A stretch of DNA of 64,000 nt. Origin: Microglena sp. YARC. Lineage: Eukaryota > Chlorophyta > Chlorophyceae > Chlamydomonadales > Chlamydomonadaceae. The position numbers and the translations under genes were made by a program. The notes under the pieces were generated by a model. That model was not told where the DNA came from, made no database searches, and saw only the letters and a list, made by a program, of their open reading frames with translations. The stretch is taken from assembly GCA_022414725.1 (NCBI GenBank), contig JAJSRW010002111.1, positions 1 through 64,000 of the forward strand, in the 5' to 3' direction. Below are positions 50,833 through 60,242 of this stretch, in pieces (positions within the stretch are counted from its first letter, which is position 1; each line of letters starts with the position of its first letter).

Positions 50833-52026
50833 TCACCGAGACTCACACCACCACCGTTCCCCCCCCCCTCCTCGACACGAGTGACAATGCTGCACACACG
50901 ATACGGTAGATGGAGACCGTCTACGCAACACAAAGTACATGTGGTTGCTACGATGAGAACGTTGAAGACGCAAGCAAAAGCGAGATGCTGTCTTTATCAA
51001 CACGTAGTCGTTGTTGGTAGAAACAACAACGCCACGCACGTCCACCGCCAAGCTGACGCCTCGGCAAGAACTGTACTCGTACATGAGGTTAGTCAGGAAC
51101 CTTCCAAAAACAGTGTTGTACTTCGACTCATCATCGCCACAAGGAACCACCACCGCAAGATCAGGAGACACCAAAGATACAACTTTGGGTTTTTCAGGGT
51201 ACATCCGCTTGCTAGTTGCATTGGACTTTGACTTGGAATGAGAACGAGTCAGAGTCGTTTGGCCCGTATCGAAGCGACGGGGGTACAACACACTCATACT
51301 CAGCCACTTGCGCACGTATTCGAACTCCGCCGGCACAGGGGGGGTGAACTCGTCAATGACGATCGGGGACATCCCGTCGCCGTGAACTTCAAAGAGCCGC
51401 CATGGGACGTATATCCCCCTTGCGCCAGTATCATCTCCATCTCCATCTCCACGGGTGACCTTGGCCGACCATGGCATTCGAAGACTACCGTTTCGGTACA
51501 CGCTCGTGTCCATGGTGGCTCTGTCGCGTGGCGCGAGATTAAGCATCCATTCGTTGGCCAAGCGCGCGGCCTCCTTGTCGTCGACATACAGGTCCGACCA
51601 TATGATGTGGAACCCCATCTTGCCACCATGACGTTCCAGGCGGCGCAACACGCACACGGTCGTGCATAGAGGAGATCCGGCGCTTATAACCGATAGCATT
51701 CGCTCCAGAAGCGCCTCGTCGTCAGCAACCGTCTCTGAGTCGAGTGTTTTGATGTCGAGGTCGGCGAACATGCGGTACTCTAGGCGACCGGTGCGTTCGA
51801 CGAAAAAAAGATCCTTCGACGGGCTACCAGAGACAACCACCGACGCGTAGAGGTCCAAGAACGCGTTAGTCTTTGCACGAGGGATGAAAAAACGTCCACC
51901 CGTAAGCAACGTGTGCGTGCAGGGTCCTCCCCTCGCCGAGAAGACGTCAGAAAACACGAACCATTCCGACAGCGCGCGGCAAGCATGGCCAGTGCGTTCT
52001 CGATGCGTTATACACTTGGAGGACAT
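50833..52026 (-). CDS. Archaeo-eukaryotic primase with UL52-like zinc end
   Basis: DNA primase of the AEP/PrimPol type. The ATG at 52024-52026 is chosen over an upstream TTG. Motif I is YRMFADLDIK (about residues 85-94) with the metal-binding DxD; motif II has GFHIIWSDLYVD (His at about 140); the nucleotide-binding end reads TSVYRNGSLRMPWSAK. The C-terminus has SRFCLRLQRSHRSNHMYFVL and VQHCHSC, the Cys/His arrangement of the UL52/PrimPol zinc knuckle. No helicase domain is fused, unlike D5-type proteins. Frame intact. A motif agtgtaaag reading towards it lies at 52087-52096, inside the end of the TBP-like gene. Confidence 0.8.
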   Translation of the reverse strand: MSSKCITHRERTGHACRALSEWFVFSDVFSARGGPCTHTLLTGGRFFIPRAKTNAFLDLYASVVVSGSPSKDLFFVERTGRLEYRMFADLDIKTLDSETVADDEALLERMLSVISAGSPLCTTVCVLRRLERHGGKMGFHIIWSDLYVDDKEAARLANEWMLNLAPRDRATMDTSVYRNGSLRMPWSAKVTRGDGDGDDTGARGIYVPWRLFEVHGDGMSPIVIDEFTPPVPAEFEYVRKWLSMSVLYPRRFDTGQTTLTRSHSKSKSNATSKRMYPEKPKVVSLVSPDLAVVVPCGDDESKYNTVFGRFLTNLMYEYSSCRGVSLAVDVRGVVVSTNNDYVLIKTASRFCLRLQRSHRSNHMYFVLRRRSPSTVSCVQHCHSCRGGGGERWWCESR

Positions 52027-52089
52027 ACTGAATAGTATCAAGAAGGCTTCTCTCCCCCCCCCGCATCAATAAGGTGATCCCCGGATTCT

Positions 52090-52970
52090 TTACACTACGG
52101 TCAACAGTTCGATTTCGGATATGTTCTCGAACAGGAAGTCTCGGATGAACTGGTGCGCGATCGGCACCTGGGCCATGTTGTTCGCTCCAGTGATGATGAC
52201 ACTGCCTGTGCGACAAACAATGATGGTGATGTCCTTGGAGGGAGCTCCGCATGGAGGAGCGCAATGATAGACGATCTTGACACCCGCGCTGTTGTCCTGC
52301 TCATAATGGCAACGCAGACCGACGTGTCTCCTGGCTACCACCGAGAGCCGAGAGCATTTTATGAAGAAGGGTACTTTGAAATCGCTGTTGATCATGATGA
52401 TGGAGAAGCGGGACACTATGTCATCCTCGGAGGTGAACAAGCATTTGACAGGCGTGACGATCGATTCAGCCGCCGAGCATAGCTCAATTGAACGGACGAT
52501 GGAACAGATGACGACAGGACCCAACGCGGGATCCCGAAGTCCTGCGATATGCACTCGCCCGTTCGTGAACACCTTGATGGACACGTGGTGCAACAATGAC
52601 AGGGTGGGATCAAAAAGCCACTGGACGATGGTGATCTGGTTGCGGAGCACTTCTGCCTTGCCCTTCTTTCCATTCACGCGCGAGCGACGCTTTGGGTGCA
52701 CGCCTCTTTGCACACAGGCCCAAATGAATCCTTGTACTTGATCATCTGGAATGTCAAATGAGCAGGTTCCGTAGAGAGATGAAGGTGCTCGTACAATGCT
52801 TTGAAATTCACAGACAGCCCCTCGCCCAACAAACCCTGTGCTGTGATAGTCGACACACGAAGGTTCTCGCTCGTAGGCGGCATAGACTTAGTTCTTCCCA
52901 ATGGCCAAGAAGATTCTGGTCGAACCACACAAGCCGCAAGGGCGGTTACAATAGCGGTTGAGGTAGCCAT
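52090..52970 (-). CDS. TBP-like protein 1, frameshifted
   Basis: TATA-binding-protein-like factor as found in large DNA viruses. The ATG at 52968-52970 opens about 85 residues (to QMIKYKDSFG). Near 52705 the sense shifts to the frame running to 52090 (GVHPKRRSRVNG and on). Two TBP-type half-repeats are visible: VSIKVFTNGRVHIAGLRDP, and IIVCRTGSVIITGANNMAQ followed by the helix AHQFIRDFLFE. Same layout as the gene at 53131. No homopolymer longer than three is at the break, so the shift is probably real. The pair of genes lies head to head with starts about 160 bp apart. Confidence 0.6.
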
Positions 52971-53130
52971 CTATGACACGTACGTACTCCACTTCCACTG
53001 ATACCTGGGGGGCGGTGTCAAAACCCTACCCTAATTAGAAAATTAGAAACCTTATATAATAGTGACGCAGAAGCGCATCCTATCCCTTCTATTTTCCTGA
53101 TTTCTTTATGCTTGTTTTGTAACTGCGAAC

Positions 53131-54807
53131 ATGAACCCGGTTTCCAAATTGCAATCGTTTCGGGATCGGATTAACGATCGTCGAAACGACCATCACCAAC
53201 AACAACCACAGTCGTTCGTCAAGAAGTTCAAGTTCGGCGTGGCACATCATACTCCAAATCGTTCCACCAATCATGGGAAGATTAACGCAAATCTCATTGC
53301 GTCATCGACATCATCATCTAAGAGTGAGGCCCCGAGCTATGTAGCTACACAGAATGAGAGGCTTCAACGCACCAATGAATCGCCCCATAATGTAGAAACC
53401 GCACTGGAGGTGCTTGAGCAGCTAGTGAATGAGGCGAGTCCCGGTGAGGCGGTGGAGCATGAGGCGGCGGGTCCTACTAAGACGATGCATGATGACATGT
53501 CGGTGGAGCATGAGGCGGCGGGTCCTACTAAGACGATGCATGATGACATGTCGGTGGAGCATGAGGCGGCGGGTCCTACTAAGACGATGCATGATGACAT
53601 GTCGGTGGAGCATGAGGCGGCGGGTCCTACTAAGACGATGCATGATGACATGTCGGTGGAGCATGAGGCGGCGGGTCCTACTAAGACGATGCATGATGAC
53701 ATGTCGGTGGAGCATGAGGCGGCGGGTCCTACTAAGACGATGCATGATGACATGTCGGTGGAGCACGAGGCGGGTCTTGACGAGGCGCATGACATCGATC
53801 TTGAGAAGACGTGTTCTTCGTCTCCCGATACTTGCAACTTCGTCATGACCACACGTGACATCCCGCCGACGGAGTGGATGGAGGAGAATGTTGTGGATTA
53901 CATGACGAATTTCAGGAAAGAGTACGACGAAGTTATCCACGATGCCAAGAAAATCGGGCAGCATATTGGGAACATCGTCATGATGGTCGAGTTGTCAAAT
54001 CGGTTGTGCATTACAGTATCGGACGAGGAGTCTTTCGTGAAATTCAGCATGGACACGGTGGGTTCCATCCCTACGATGTGTGATAAGAAGTTCAACGGCG
54101 GTCACCAGATAAAAGTAAGGAAGCCTCTACCCTTCCTCCCACCACCACCCCCTATCAAGACTCCAAAGAGAGTGAAGACCGCTAAGACTCCAAAGAAGGT
54201 GAAGAAGGTCAAGAAATCGACCTGGAGTATCAAGTTGTTCTCCAACGGCATGACGCACGTGACCGGACTGTGCACTGCTGACGAGTGCATTGCTGTCATG
54301 TACTACATATGGGGAATCTCGCAGTACTTTGCTGAGGATGCGAACCATGGTATTGTCAAGATCAAGGGAGTGAACATAGGCAACATCCACACGTCGTTGA
54401 AAATGGAGCTACCCTTGCTTTCAAAGCTGAACCTTTTGAGGCTATCGATGTGCATCAACTCCAAGACTCGTCCGGAATACGCTTTCGGCTGCAACTTCAG
54501 CCCCACAGAGGTGCATACGATCAACATGTCTCAGAATATGAGGCGGGATTATTCGAACTCTGGGAAGTACGCCGGTCTGATCATGTCAGGTGAAGTGATC
54601 TTAACGGAGGACGACGACGAAATTTACGAGTCTAAGGCGATCGTTTTCAACACTGGATCCGTGAACGTGAACGGGAAGAACCTGAGGGCCGTCATGTGCT
54701 TTGCAAAGGCGACCGTTGATTTCATCCTAGACAACAAGCTAATCGGAAAAGGGGTCAATCGTTCCCCCTCCTCGTCTGCTCACGCCACTGAGAAGCGCGG
54801 ACGGTGA
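53131..54807 (+). CDS. TBP-like protein 2 with inserted acidic repeats
   Basis: 558 residues, intact. Residues 1-100 are basic and disordered. Six copies of a 17-residue repeat (VEHEAAGPTKTMHDDMS) fill about 107-210. The TBP-like part follows: a first region with FVKFSMDTVGSIPT and a Pro/Lys-rich loop (PPPPPIKTPKRVKTAKTPKK), the first half-site SIKLFSNGMTHVTGLCTADE, and the second half-site SKAIVFNTGSVNVNGKNLRA followed by a helix. It parallels TBP-like protein 1. Likely a viral transcription initiation factor; the repeats may bind partners. Its 3' end overlaps the gene at 54755. Confidence 0.65.
   Translation: MNPVSKLQSFRDRINDRRNDHHQQQPQSFVKKFKFGVAHHTPNRSTNHGKINANLIASSTSSSKSEAPSYVATQNERLQRTNESPHNVETALEVLEQLVNEASPGEAVEHEAAGPTKTMHDDMSVEHEAAGPTKTMHDDMSVEHEAAGPTKTMHDDMSVEHEAAGPTKTMHDDMSVEHEAAGPTKTMHDDMSVEHEAAGPTKTMHDDMSVEHEAGLDEAHDIDLEKTCSSSPDTCNFVMTTRDIPPTEWMEENVVDYMTNFRKEYDEVIHDAKKIGQHIGNIVMMVELSNRLCITVSDEESFVKFSMDTVGSIPTMCDKKFNGGHQIKVRKPLPFLPPPPPIKTPKRVKTAKTPKKVKKVKKSTWSIKLFSNGMTHVTGLCTADECIAVMYYIWGISQYFAEDANHGIVKIKGVNIGNIHTSLKMELPLLSKLNLLRLSMCINSKTRPEYAFGCNFSPTEVHTINMSQNMRRDYSNSGKYAGLIMSGEVILTEDDDEIYESKAIVFNTGSVNVNGKNLRAVMCFAKATVDFILDNKLIGKGVNRSPSSSAHATEKRGR
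53447..53770 (+). repeat. 51-bp tandem repeat in TBP-like gene
   Basis: Six near-identical copies of a 51-bp unit starting gtggagcatgaggcggcggg, coding for 17 residues. Very low divergence implies recent expansion. Confidence 0.95.
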
Positions 54808-55045
54808 ACATCTCCCCAAGAGGCATTCGACCGGAGCCAAAATTACCCTTCATTTGACCCTGGCTCTGGCAATTATTCTGCATAGGACCACCATGGGTTT
54901 GCCCAGAAACACAAGGAAGGTTGTACAATAGCCCACTGTCCTTGCGAGGGTCATACATTTCCTGACGTGAGGCTCTGTTGCACATATAATCTCCCTGGGA
55001 ATCGTACATACAAAAGCTCTCTTTCTTGGTACTTAGACGTGACAT
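54755..55045 (-). CDS. Small Gln/Met/Gly-rich protein
   Basis: 96 residues from the ATG 55043-55045, soluble, with four scattered Cys. It overlaps the last 53 bp of the convergent TBP-like gene. Codon use is protein-like and the frame is not simply antisense over most of its length. Family unknown. Confidence 0.4.
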   Translation of the reverse strand: MSRLSTKKESFCMYDSQGDYMCNRASRQEMYDPRKDSGLLYNLPCVSGQTHGGPMQNNCQSQGQMKGNFGSGRMPLGEMFTVRASQWREQTRRGND

Positions 55046-55090
55046 TCGTGTGCGTGGTGTGTGTGTACATTTGTAAAACAATTAAATCTT

Positions 55091-55939
55091 TCAAATAAGT
55101 CTTTTTTCCACCACCTTCAGCGATGCTGTCATGGCTCGAACTGTCAAGGGGGTGTACTCATTGTGGATGGATGGGTGAATGCCATACGTTACATCAATGT
55201 CGCTCTCATTACGCAATGCATGCAAATGTCGAGTCACAAAGTTTGCAAGTGCAACTCTGCAGTCCTTTATTGGATATGAAGTGTAACAAAAATGAATGTT
55301 GCCGTCTATATGCATATTCTCCATGTTGACGTAGTCGTCGGTCAAAGTCATGTCGCTCCAGAATTCTTGGACTGAAGCGTCCCACTTTTTGCCCACACCC
55401 ATCATGTCGACCATTCCCTGAACCCACTTCATCATCCTGGTACGCCCGACGGAGATGGCGCTAGCCTTTTCTATGTACCCGTTCAAGTCATACTCCCCTA
55501 TAAAAGATTGGTACATGTTGAAACGGTCCCTATCCACACGCTCTATCACAAAAACGTGACCAGGGAAGTAATATTCAAGGTCCTGGTTGTTATCGTTTTT
55601 TACATTCGCGGCATTATTTTTCTTCTTAGTGTACTGCGTCAGAAGTACATAAAACATGCAATGATCGTCCGAAGAGGTAAACATAGCGTCGTAAAAACTC
55701 GATACCACTTTGCGCGAACTATCACGGTCTTGCTCACTCAACCTCTTGGACTTCACATGGTTGCAATTGTTCAGTGTATCCTGAACACGCGCAACAAGCA
55801 GATGTGTCATCATCAAAGCAGTGCAATAACAACGAGTGAGTTGCAATGGGAGCTCAATGTTGATCTTAGTAAGGTCTACCGCAATAGCTTGCAATATCGC
55901 AGGCAAATGGTCGCGAATCACGTAGCCCGTGTCACACAT
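55091..55939 (-). CDS. Conserved hypothetical protein, 282 aa
   Basis: Intact from the ATG 55937-55939. A helical N-terminal part is followed by the well-conserved-looking core CMFYVLLTQY, a Lys/Asn linker and YYFPGHVFVIERVDRDRFNMY with SFIGEYDL. I recall similar FPGHVFVIE proteins in algal and amoebal giant viruses, without known role. No membrane segment. Confidence 0.6.
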   Translation of the reverse strand: MCDTGYVIRDHLPAILQAIAVDLTKINIELPLQLTRCYCTALMMTHLLVARVQDTLNNCNHVKSKRLSEQDRDSSRKVVSSFYDAMFTSSDDHCMFYVLLTQYTKKKNNAANVKNDNNQDLEYYFPGHVFVIERVDRDRFNMYQSFIGEYDLNGYIEKASAISVGRTRMMKWVQGMVDMMGVGKKWDASVQEFWSDMTLTDDYVNMENMHIDGNIHFCYTSYPIKDCRVALANFVTRHLHALRNESDIDVTYGIHPSIHNEYTPLTVRAMTASLKVVEKRLI

Positions 55940-56029
55940 TCCTATGTTTCTTACTGTTGTTCTAAAATAAATATGGAAACATTATAATCGAACTTGAAGT
56001 TCCTTGCTTTTTGGCAACGTGACGGCTCT

Positions 56030-56845
56030 CTACTTAATTTTGAACTCGCAGAAGGATTCCCACGCAGTCTCGGAAACCGTGGGGGACAACATATTGCTCT
56101 CCACGTGCGTAGCGAAAGCAGGGATCGCCGAGATGAGAGGCGCATGCTTCTCTTTCATGAGCGCCAAGAACTTTCCGTGATCGTCAGCGGGACCCGGGAG
56201 AGAACAGAAACGCAGTTGCAGAGACAAGTGACGCATCAACGTGCCCGCGAGACAAGCGAACGTGTTCGTTGTCGAGGGGGTCGTACGCCAGTGCAACGAC
56301 TTACTGTGTAACACACAGCTTTGAAGATCTCGGTACATCGGCAAATTGTACTTGTCGGGGTGATCGTACAATGTGACGTAGCCGGCGTGTCACCGAGCAC
56401 GTCGAATCCTTCGAGGAGCGCGCCTACCCATCCCTCTCGATGCGCGTAGTCGTCCTCGAGCAAGTATACGACATCGTTCGGTAATACTCGACCCTCCTTC
56501 ACGTGCCTCTCGATCAAAGCGAACAAGTTGCGCAACGCCGAGGCGTCGTCCCCCCACGCGCGACCGATGTGGACACCTTGCCTTTGTCATACCCGACGCG
56601 AGGATCCTTCAAGATGTCAGAAACGAAGTGCGATGCAAGCGATCCAGTTGTGTCGTCGTACGCGATCACGAAAGATGCAACGCGAGCGTCGCGACTCACG
56701 TCACGAAGGAGTGATGCGAATATGCCGCGACGGTCGAAATAGTCCGGGCGCCCCTTGTGCACAGAGCTGGGGAGCATGAGCAGTGACGCTGGTACACGTG
56801 AACAACACGTCGGAGGCCCACATCTGTATCTTTCACATCATCAAT
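56030..56845 (-). pseudogene. Glycosyltransferase-like gene, two frameshifts
   Basis: Three frames in order: 56780-56560 (FDRRGIFASLLRDVSRD, then FVIAYDDTTG), 56550-56385 (NDVVYLLEDDYAHREGW with an EDD-type metal-binding block), and 56385-56030 (LYDHPDKYNLPMY, then LHWRTTPSTTNTFACLAGTL). The breaks lie near 56550 (a run of six C) and 56385. Order and motifs are those of a small glycosyltransferase-like family of bacteria and giant viruses, with sugar-nucleotide-like substrates. It follows the sugar-transferase gene at 56846 on the same strand. Confidence 0.55.
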
Positions 56846-57843
56846 AGCAACGGGAGATGGTATGTCAAGATGGAGATGATGCGTCGTGTTTGATTTAATC
56901 TCGAATGGAGGCTTGAGTGTCATTGTCGGGGTGAGTGCGATACCGTGCACAAAGTCTGTGCCGGGCCACTTGCCGGTCCGTTCAACTTCGTCGAACGCAT
57001 TGTTTATATCGGCCACCCAGTCACGATCTACGGAGTGTCCCCAGTTTTGCACCTTTCCGAGCAGGCCATCGCGCAGACCAACGATACTAGAAAATGCGTT
57101 GGACGTACGCACCCACGAGTAATGCCAAAACATGGCCTGTCCGTTACAAGATGAGAGTGTTGATGGAAGAGGACCACCTTTGATCCCGTCCGAAAGCACG
57201 TTGCGACGCACTACCACCCCCCCCCACCAGATATTATGGCATCCGCGATGCCATCGCGCTCCCTCTTGTGCGTCAGTGCGCGGGGCGATCCTAACACATT
57301 CGAATGCACCAAAACAATAGAGTCCTGGAGCAGCATAGAGACCAGACACGGGTGCATGAACGCCCAATAGTTCCCCATCTTGTACATCACATGGGACCCG
57401 TCATGTTCGATCTTATCGCGATGGGTGCTCGACCATGCTCGCAAGGCGTCGCCGTCGGGAACCTCGTCCGCGTCCAAGAGGAATGCCCAAAACGGCCGGT
57501 ACCCCGTGTAAGAGCGCGCCTCGTGGAAAGCCGTCTGCCTAGCCAGGTTATGCAATACGTACGGGTTGAGGAGGTCGGCGTCGGACACAGGGTACTTGAC
57601 AGTGAGCACAGACTTCCCGCTGGAGGCACCCACACGCGCACACACTTTCGCAATGTAGGAGAGCTCCTCAGCAGACTCAAGCTGACCAGAGTACAAACGC
57701 TCCCCAATGCTTACCACTACAAAATCGCTGTATTTGACCGCATTCACCAACAAGGACTCGATGTACTCACGCTCCTGGCTGCAGTACGAAACGATCGTGC
57801 ACCACAAGGAGCGGTCGAAGTCTTCTCCGGGCAAGGTTGACAT
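56846..57843 (-). CDS. Glycosyltransferase family 2-like, frameshift in C9 run
   Basis: From the ATG 57841-57843: CTIVSYCSQEREYIESLLVN, then VVVSIGERLYSGQ, and FWAFLLDADEVPDGDALRAW, where DADE is the metal-binding DxD-like block of GT-A enzymes. A run of nine C (57217-57225) shifts the frame; beyond it VVVRRNVLSDGIKGG and FWHYSWVRTSNAFSS continue the domain. Probable role: adding sugars to virion proteins. The single break in a long homopolymer is suspect as an assembly error. The C-terminal limit near 56846 is approximate because the frame stays open into the next gene. Confidence 0.6.
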
Positions 57844-57914
57844 TCTCTCTAATTACTTTTTTATTAATTATTGCAAATTCCTTACATTGTATTTTTGGGG
57901 GTCCCCGAAGTGAA

Positions 57915-57924
57915 GAGTGTAAAG
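57915..57924 (+). promoter_or_regulatory. Putative promoter motif GAGTGTAAAG
   Basis: Lies 33 bp before the eIF4E start. Matches the motifs before the ankyrin gene, RNR2 and the gene at 62890. Confidence 0.4.
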
Positions 57925-57956
57925 ACTGAATCACTCAATAAAATGAGGATTGCAAT

Positions 57957-58565
57957 ATGAATATGTCAACATCTGACGATAATCACGGCGGTTACCCAGT
58001 GGACCAAGCTGCTAGGGAGGAGGCTTATCCATTGTTCCTGAATGATATATGGACGGTATACTTCCACAACCCTCAAGACCATGACTGGACGTACGATAGC
58101 TACGTCCGGTTGGGGAACATAAGCACCGCCGAGGAGGTCCTCGCGTACATCGACATCATGCGTGAGGACGTACAGAACGGCATGTTCTTTGTGATGCGCG
58201 AACACGTGTTCCCGTGTTGGGACGATCCACTCAACATCGGCGGAACCACGGTGTCGATGAAAATCCTGAAGGACGGCGTGACCCAGGATTGGGAGGACAT
58301 CATGTGTAGTGTGCTAGGCGAGACGTTTTTGAAGGACGCGTCGCTAGCGAACTCAGTCAACGGCATATCCATCAGCCCCAAGCGATCATTCTGTATCATA
58401 AAGATCTGGATGCGCCAACCAGGACTGCTCACTACCATTTCGGACGCGACCATCCCTGCCACGTACACAGGAGACCTACACTGCTCTGCAAACGCAGACA
58501 ACATCAAAAACAACAATGCAAGAGAAACGCAATGCAGCTCTACAGTCGGCGGAGAAGTAAAATGA
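57957..58565 (+). CDS. Translation initiation factor eIF4E
   Basis: mRNA cap-binding protein. FLNDIWTVYFHNPQDHDWTY holds the first cap-sandwich region; YVRLGNISTAEEVLAYID follows; MFFVMREHVFPCWDDPLN has the second cap Trp (CWDDP); then GGTTVSMKILKDGVTQDWED, and NGISISPKRSFCIIKIWMR, the eIF4E end block. The start at 57957 gives a short N-terminus before the core. Frame intact. Its last ten codons (STVGGEVK and the stop) lie in dispersed repeat copy g, so the native C-terminus may have been replaced. With the MIF4G protein at 22054 it could redirect host ribosomes to viral messages. Confidence 0.9.
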   Translation: MNMSTSDDNHGGYPVDQAAREEAYPLFLNDIWTVYFHNPQDHDWTYDSYVRLGNISTAEEVLAYIDIMREDVQNGMFFVMREHVFPCWDDPLNIGGTTVSMKILKDGVTQDWEDIMCSVLGETFLKDASLANSVNGISISPKRSFCIIKIWMRQPGLLTTISDATIPATYTGDLHCSANADNIKNNNARETQCSSTVGGEVK

Positions 58566-58573
58566 AACATACG
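58541..58573. repeat. Dispersed repeat copy g
   Basis: tctacagtcggcggagaagt and aaaatgaaacatacgg, as at 10640-10662. It supplies the eIF4E stop codon. Confidence 0.6.
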
Positions 58574-58753
58574 GAGTCTGCAGGATGGAGAGCCGTGATC
58601 TAAAAAAGAACCACGATATTCTCGTTAACATCTTGCAATCCGTTGACTGTATCTAGAGTTAAAAAATCCGCCGGGAGGCAGGATCTTGCTACATCCCCAT
58701 TGTGACGGAATCGTGTATGAGTGTAAAGACACAAAGTCATACAAAAAACTGAA
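58574..58753. promoter_or_regulatory. Ankyrin-gene upstream region
   Basis: Holds gagtgtaaag at 58719-58728, 25 bp before the ankyrin ATG. At 58655-58700 the sequence aaaaaatccgccgggaggcaggatcttgc resembles 10685-10712 next to copy b, so repeats b and g extend further as one unit. Confidence 0.45.
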
Positions 58754-59581
58754 ATGCACAAGTACACCCCTGTAAGTGCACAAATGCACAAGTACACCCC
58801 TGTAAGTGCACAAATGCACAAGTACACCCCTGTAAGTGGCGTCGCATACGACAATGATATCTTTACCTTCAGCAACAGCCAAGGGACTACTAGTTCAGCA
58901 GGGGACGAAATCGATATTAAGCATTGCGACACAGCTGAAGATATTGCTATGAATGACCCGAACGTCTACTCCGAATGTCTCACTATCACGGTGAAGCAAC
59001 AGCAGGAGACGATATCGGCACTCTACTCCGAGAACATTTTGTTACAAGGTCGCATACTCACCCTAGAGTCGGAAATCTCGACGTTCCACGCGAAACAAGA
59101 GCAACAACAACAACTCTCGAACCAGCTCCAAACGGCTGTGCTGATGCAAGACGCTGTACCGCACCATACCAGACACAATGGAGAAGGAAACACTGTCAGG
59201 GGGGAAGACGACTCAATGATGCTGGCGTCTGTAGAGGCGGGCGACATAGAACTCTTCTGCACACTCATCCGGTCGTCGTCGTCCTCCATGGACAATACGG
59301 AGAAGGACGTCATCGGTCGCATAGGAGGGGTGGCATTACTGCTAGCATGCCAGAATGGTCACTTCAAGATCGCAGAGTTCTTGTTAGATAAAGGCGTCAG
59401 CGCACACGTCGATCGAGACAGCCCTCTTCAATGGGCGGCACAAAATGGCGACGTCGAGCTCGCTAAGCTGCTACTCAAATATGGAGCCGATCCCAAGGTG
59501 TTAAATAACTGCCCGCTGCGAATCGCATTGCGGATGGGGCACGTTGACATGGTGAATCTGCTCAATTCTTGGATGTTATAA
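58754..59581 (+). CDS. Ankyrin-repeat coiled-coil protein
   Basis: 275 residues, intact. It begins with three copies of a 10-residue repeat (MHKYTPVSAQ) coded by a 30-bp tandem repeat, which itself supplies three ATGs. A coiled coil follows (QQQETISALYSENILLQGRI), then three to four ankyrin repeats (GVALLLACQNGHFKIAEFLL, SPLQWAAQNGDVELAKLLL, PLRIALRMGHVDMVNLL). Ankyrin proteins of large DNA viruses often contact host ubiquitin or signalling proteins. Its 3' end overlaps the thioredoxin gene by 20 bp. Confidence 0.8.
   Translation: MHKYTPVSAQMHKYTPVSAQMHKYTPVSGVAYDNDIFTFSNSQGTTSSAGDEIDIKHCDTAEDIAMNDPNVYSECLTITVKQQQETISALYSENILLQGRILTLESEISTFHAKQEQQQQLSNQLQTAVLMQDAVPHHTRHNGEGNTVRGEDDSMMLASVEAGDIELFCTLIRSSSSSMDNTEKDVIGRIGGVALLLACQNGHFKIAEFLLDKGVSAHVDRDSPLQWAAQNGDVELAKLLLKYGADPKVLNNCPLRIALRMGHVDMVNLLNSWML
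58755..58840 (+). repeat. 30-bp tandem repeat at ankyrin gene start
   Basis: Two full and one partial copy of atgcacaagtacacccctgt-aagtgcacaa. Each begins with an in-frame ATG, so three starts are available. Confidence 0.9.
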
Positions 59582-60242
59582 CTGAGTTCATTACCTGGCT
59601 CTTGAGCATTGAAAACTTCTTCCTGATAGCGGCTGCTTCGTCCTCCATATTCTCAACAAAACCCTCCTTTGATGCTACTAGAATCACACCTTGGGTCTTC
59701 AGGAAGTCTTCCATACCCTCTACAGTGCGCTCTCCGGAGAACTTCTTCACATCTCCAGCTTTATCGAGCAGTATCGTGGGGAATCCGGTTGCATGATTGA
59801 GGTACTTCTTAGCAGCGGGGTCGCCGCGTTCGTACTTGCGCATGGTCAAGACCCCCCCATGACCCTTACCGTGCTTGGTTTTCATTTCTTCCCACACCGG
59901 CATAAATCGCTCGCACCATCCGCACCCGTCCATATGGAGGAAGACAAGTGTTGCGGCGATCGGCTTCTTCTTAATGGGATCCTTGATAGCGCCACTGGAC
60001 GCCTTTGTGCCACTATCCTCCTTCCCCTCAAATCCCTCTTCATTGCTGCTCTCCACCACGTATTCCATGGCGTCTCGCTGGGTCCTGACCATGGACATAA
60101 GCACTAAGAGGAACAGGATGGCTGCGATGGAGATCATGACAAACATAATGATACGCTGCCCATCTCCATTGGAACAAGAAGAGGGTGAAGATGGGGCGGC
60201 GCTGGAGTATGAGGATCGGAGTCGAGACGCTTTGGGAGGCAT
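59562..60242 (-). CDS. Membrane-anchored thioredoxin-like protein
   Basis: 226 residues from the ATG 60240-60242. One membrane segment (IIMFVMISIAAILFLLVLMSM, about 30-50), then an acidic linker and a thioredoxin fold: VFLHMDGCGWCERFMPVWEE with the CGWC active site (about 107-110), GFPTILL with the cis-Pro, and a C-terminal helix. It probably works with the Erv1 oxidase at 17027 in disulfide formation in virion membrane proteins. Frame intact. Confidence 0.85.
   Translation of the reverse strand: MPPKASRLRSSYSSAAPSSPSSCSNGDGQRIIMFVMISIAAILFLLVLMSMVRTQRDAMEYVVESSNEEGFEGKEDSGTKASSGAIKDPIKKKPIAATLVFLHMDGCGWCERFMPVWEEMKTKHGKGHGGVLTMRKYERGDPAAKKYLNHATGFPTILLDKAGDVKKFSGERTVEGMEDFLKTQGVILVASKEGFVENMEDEAAAIRKKFSMLKSQVMNSVITSKN

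Noticed and set aside
53364..53964. Long minus-strand open frames opposite the TBP-like repeat region
   Set aside because: They are antisense to a 51-bp repeat whose length is a multiple of three, which keeps other frames open. The plus frame alone continues into the TBP-like domain.
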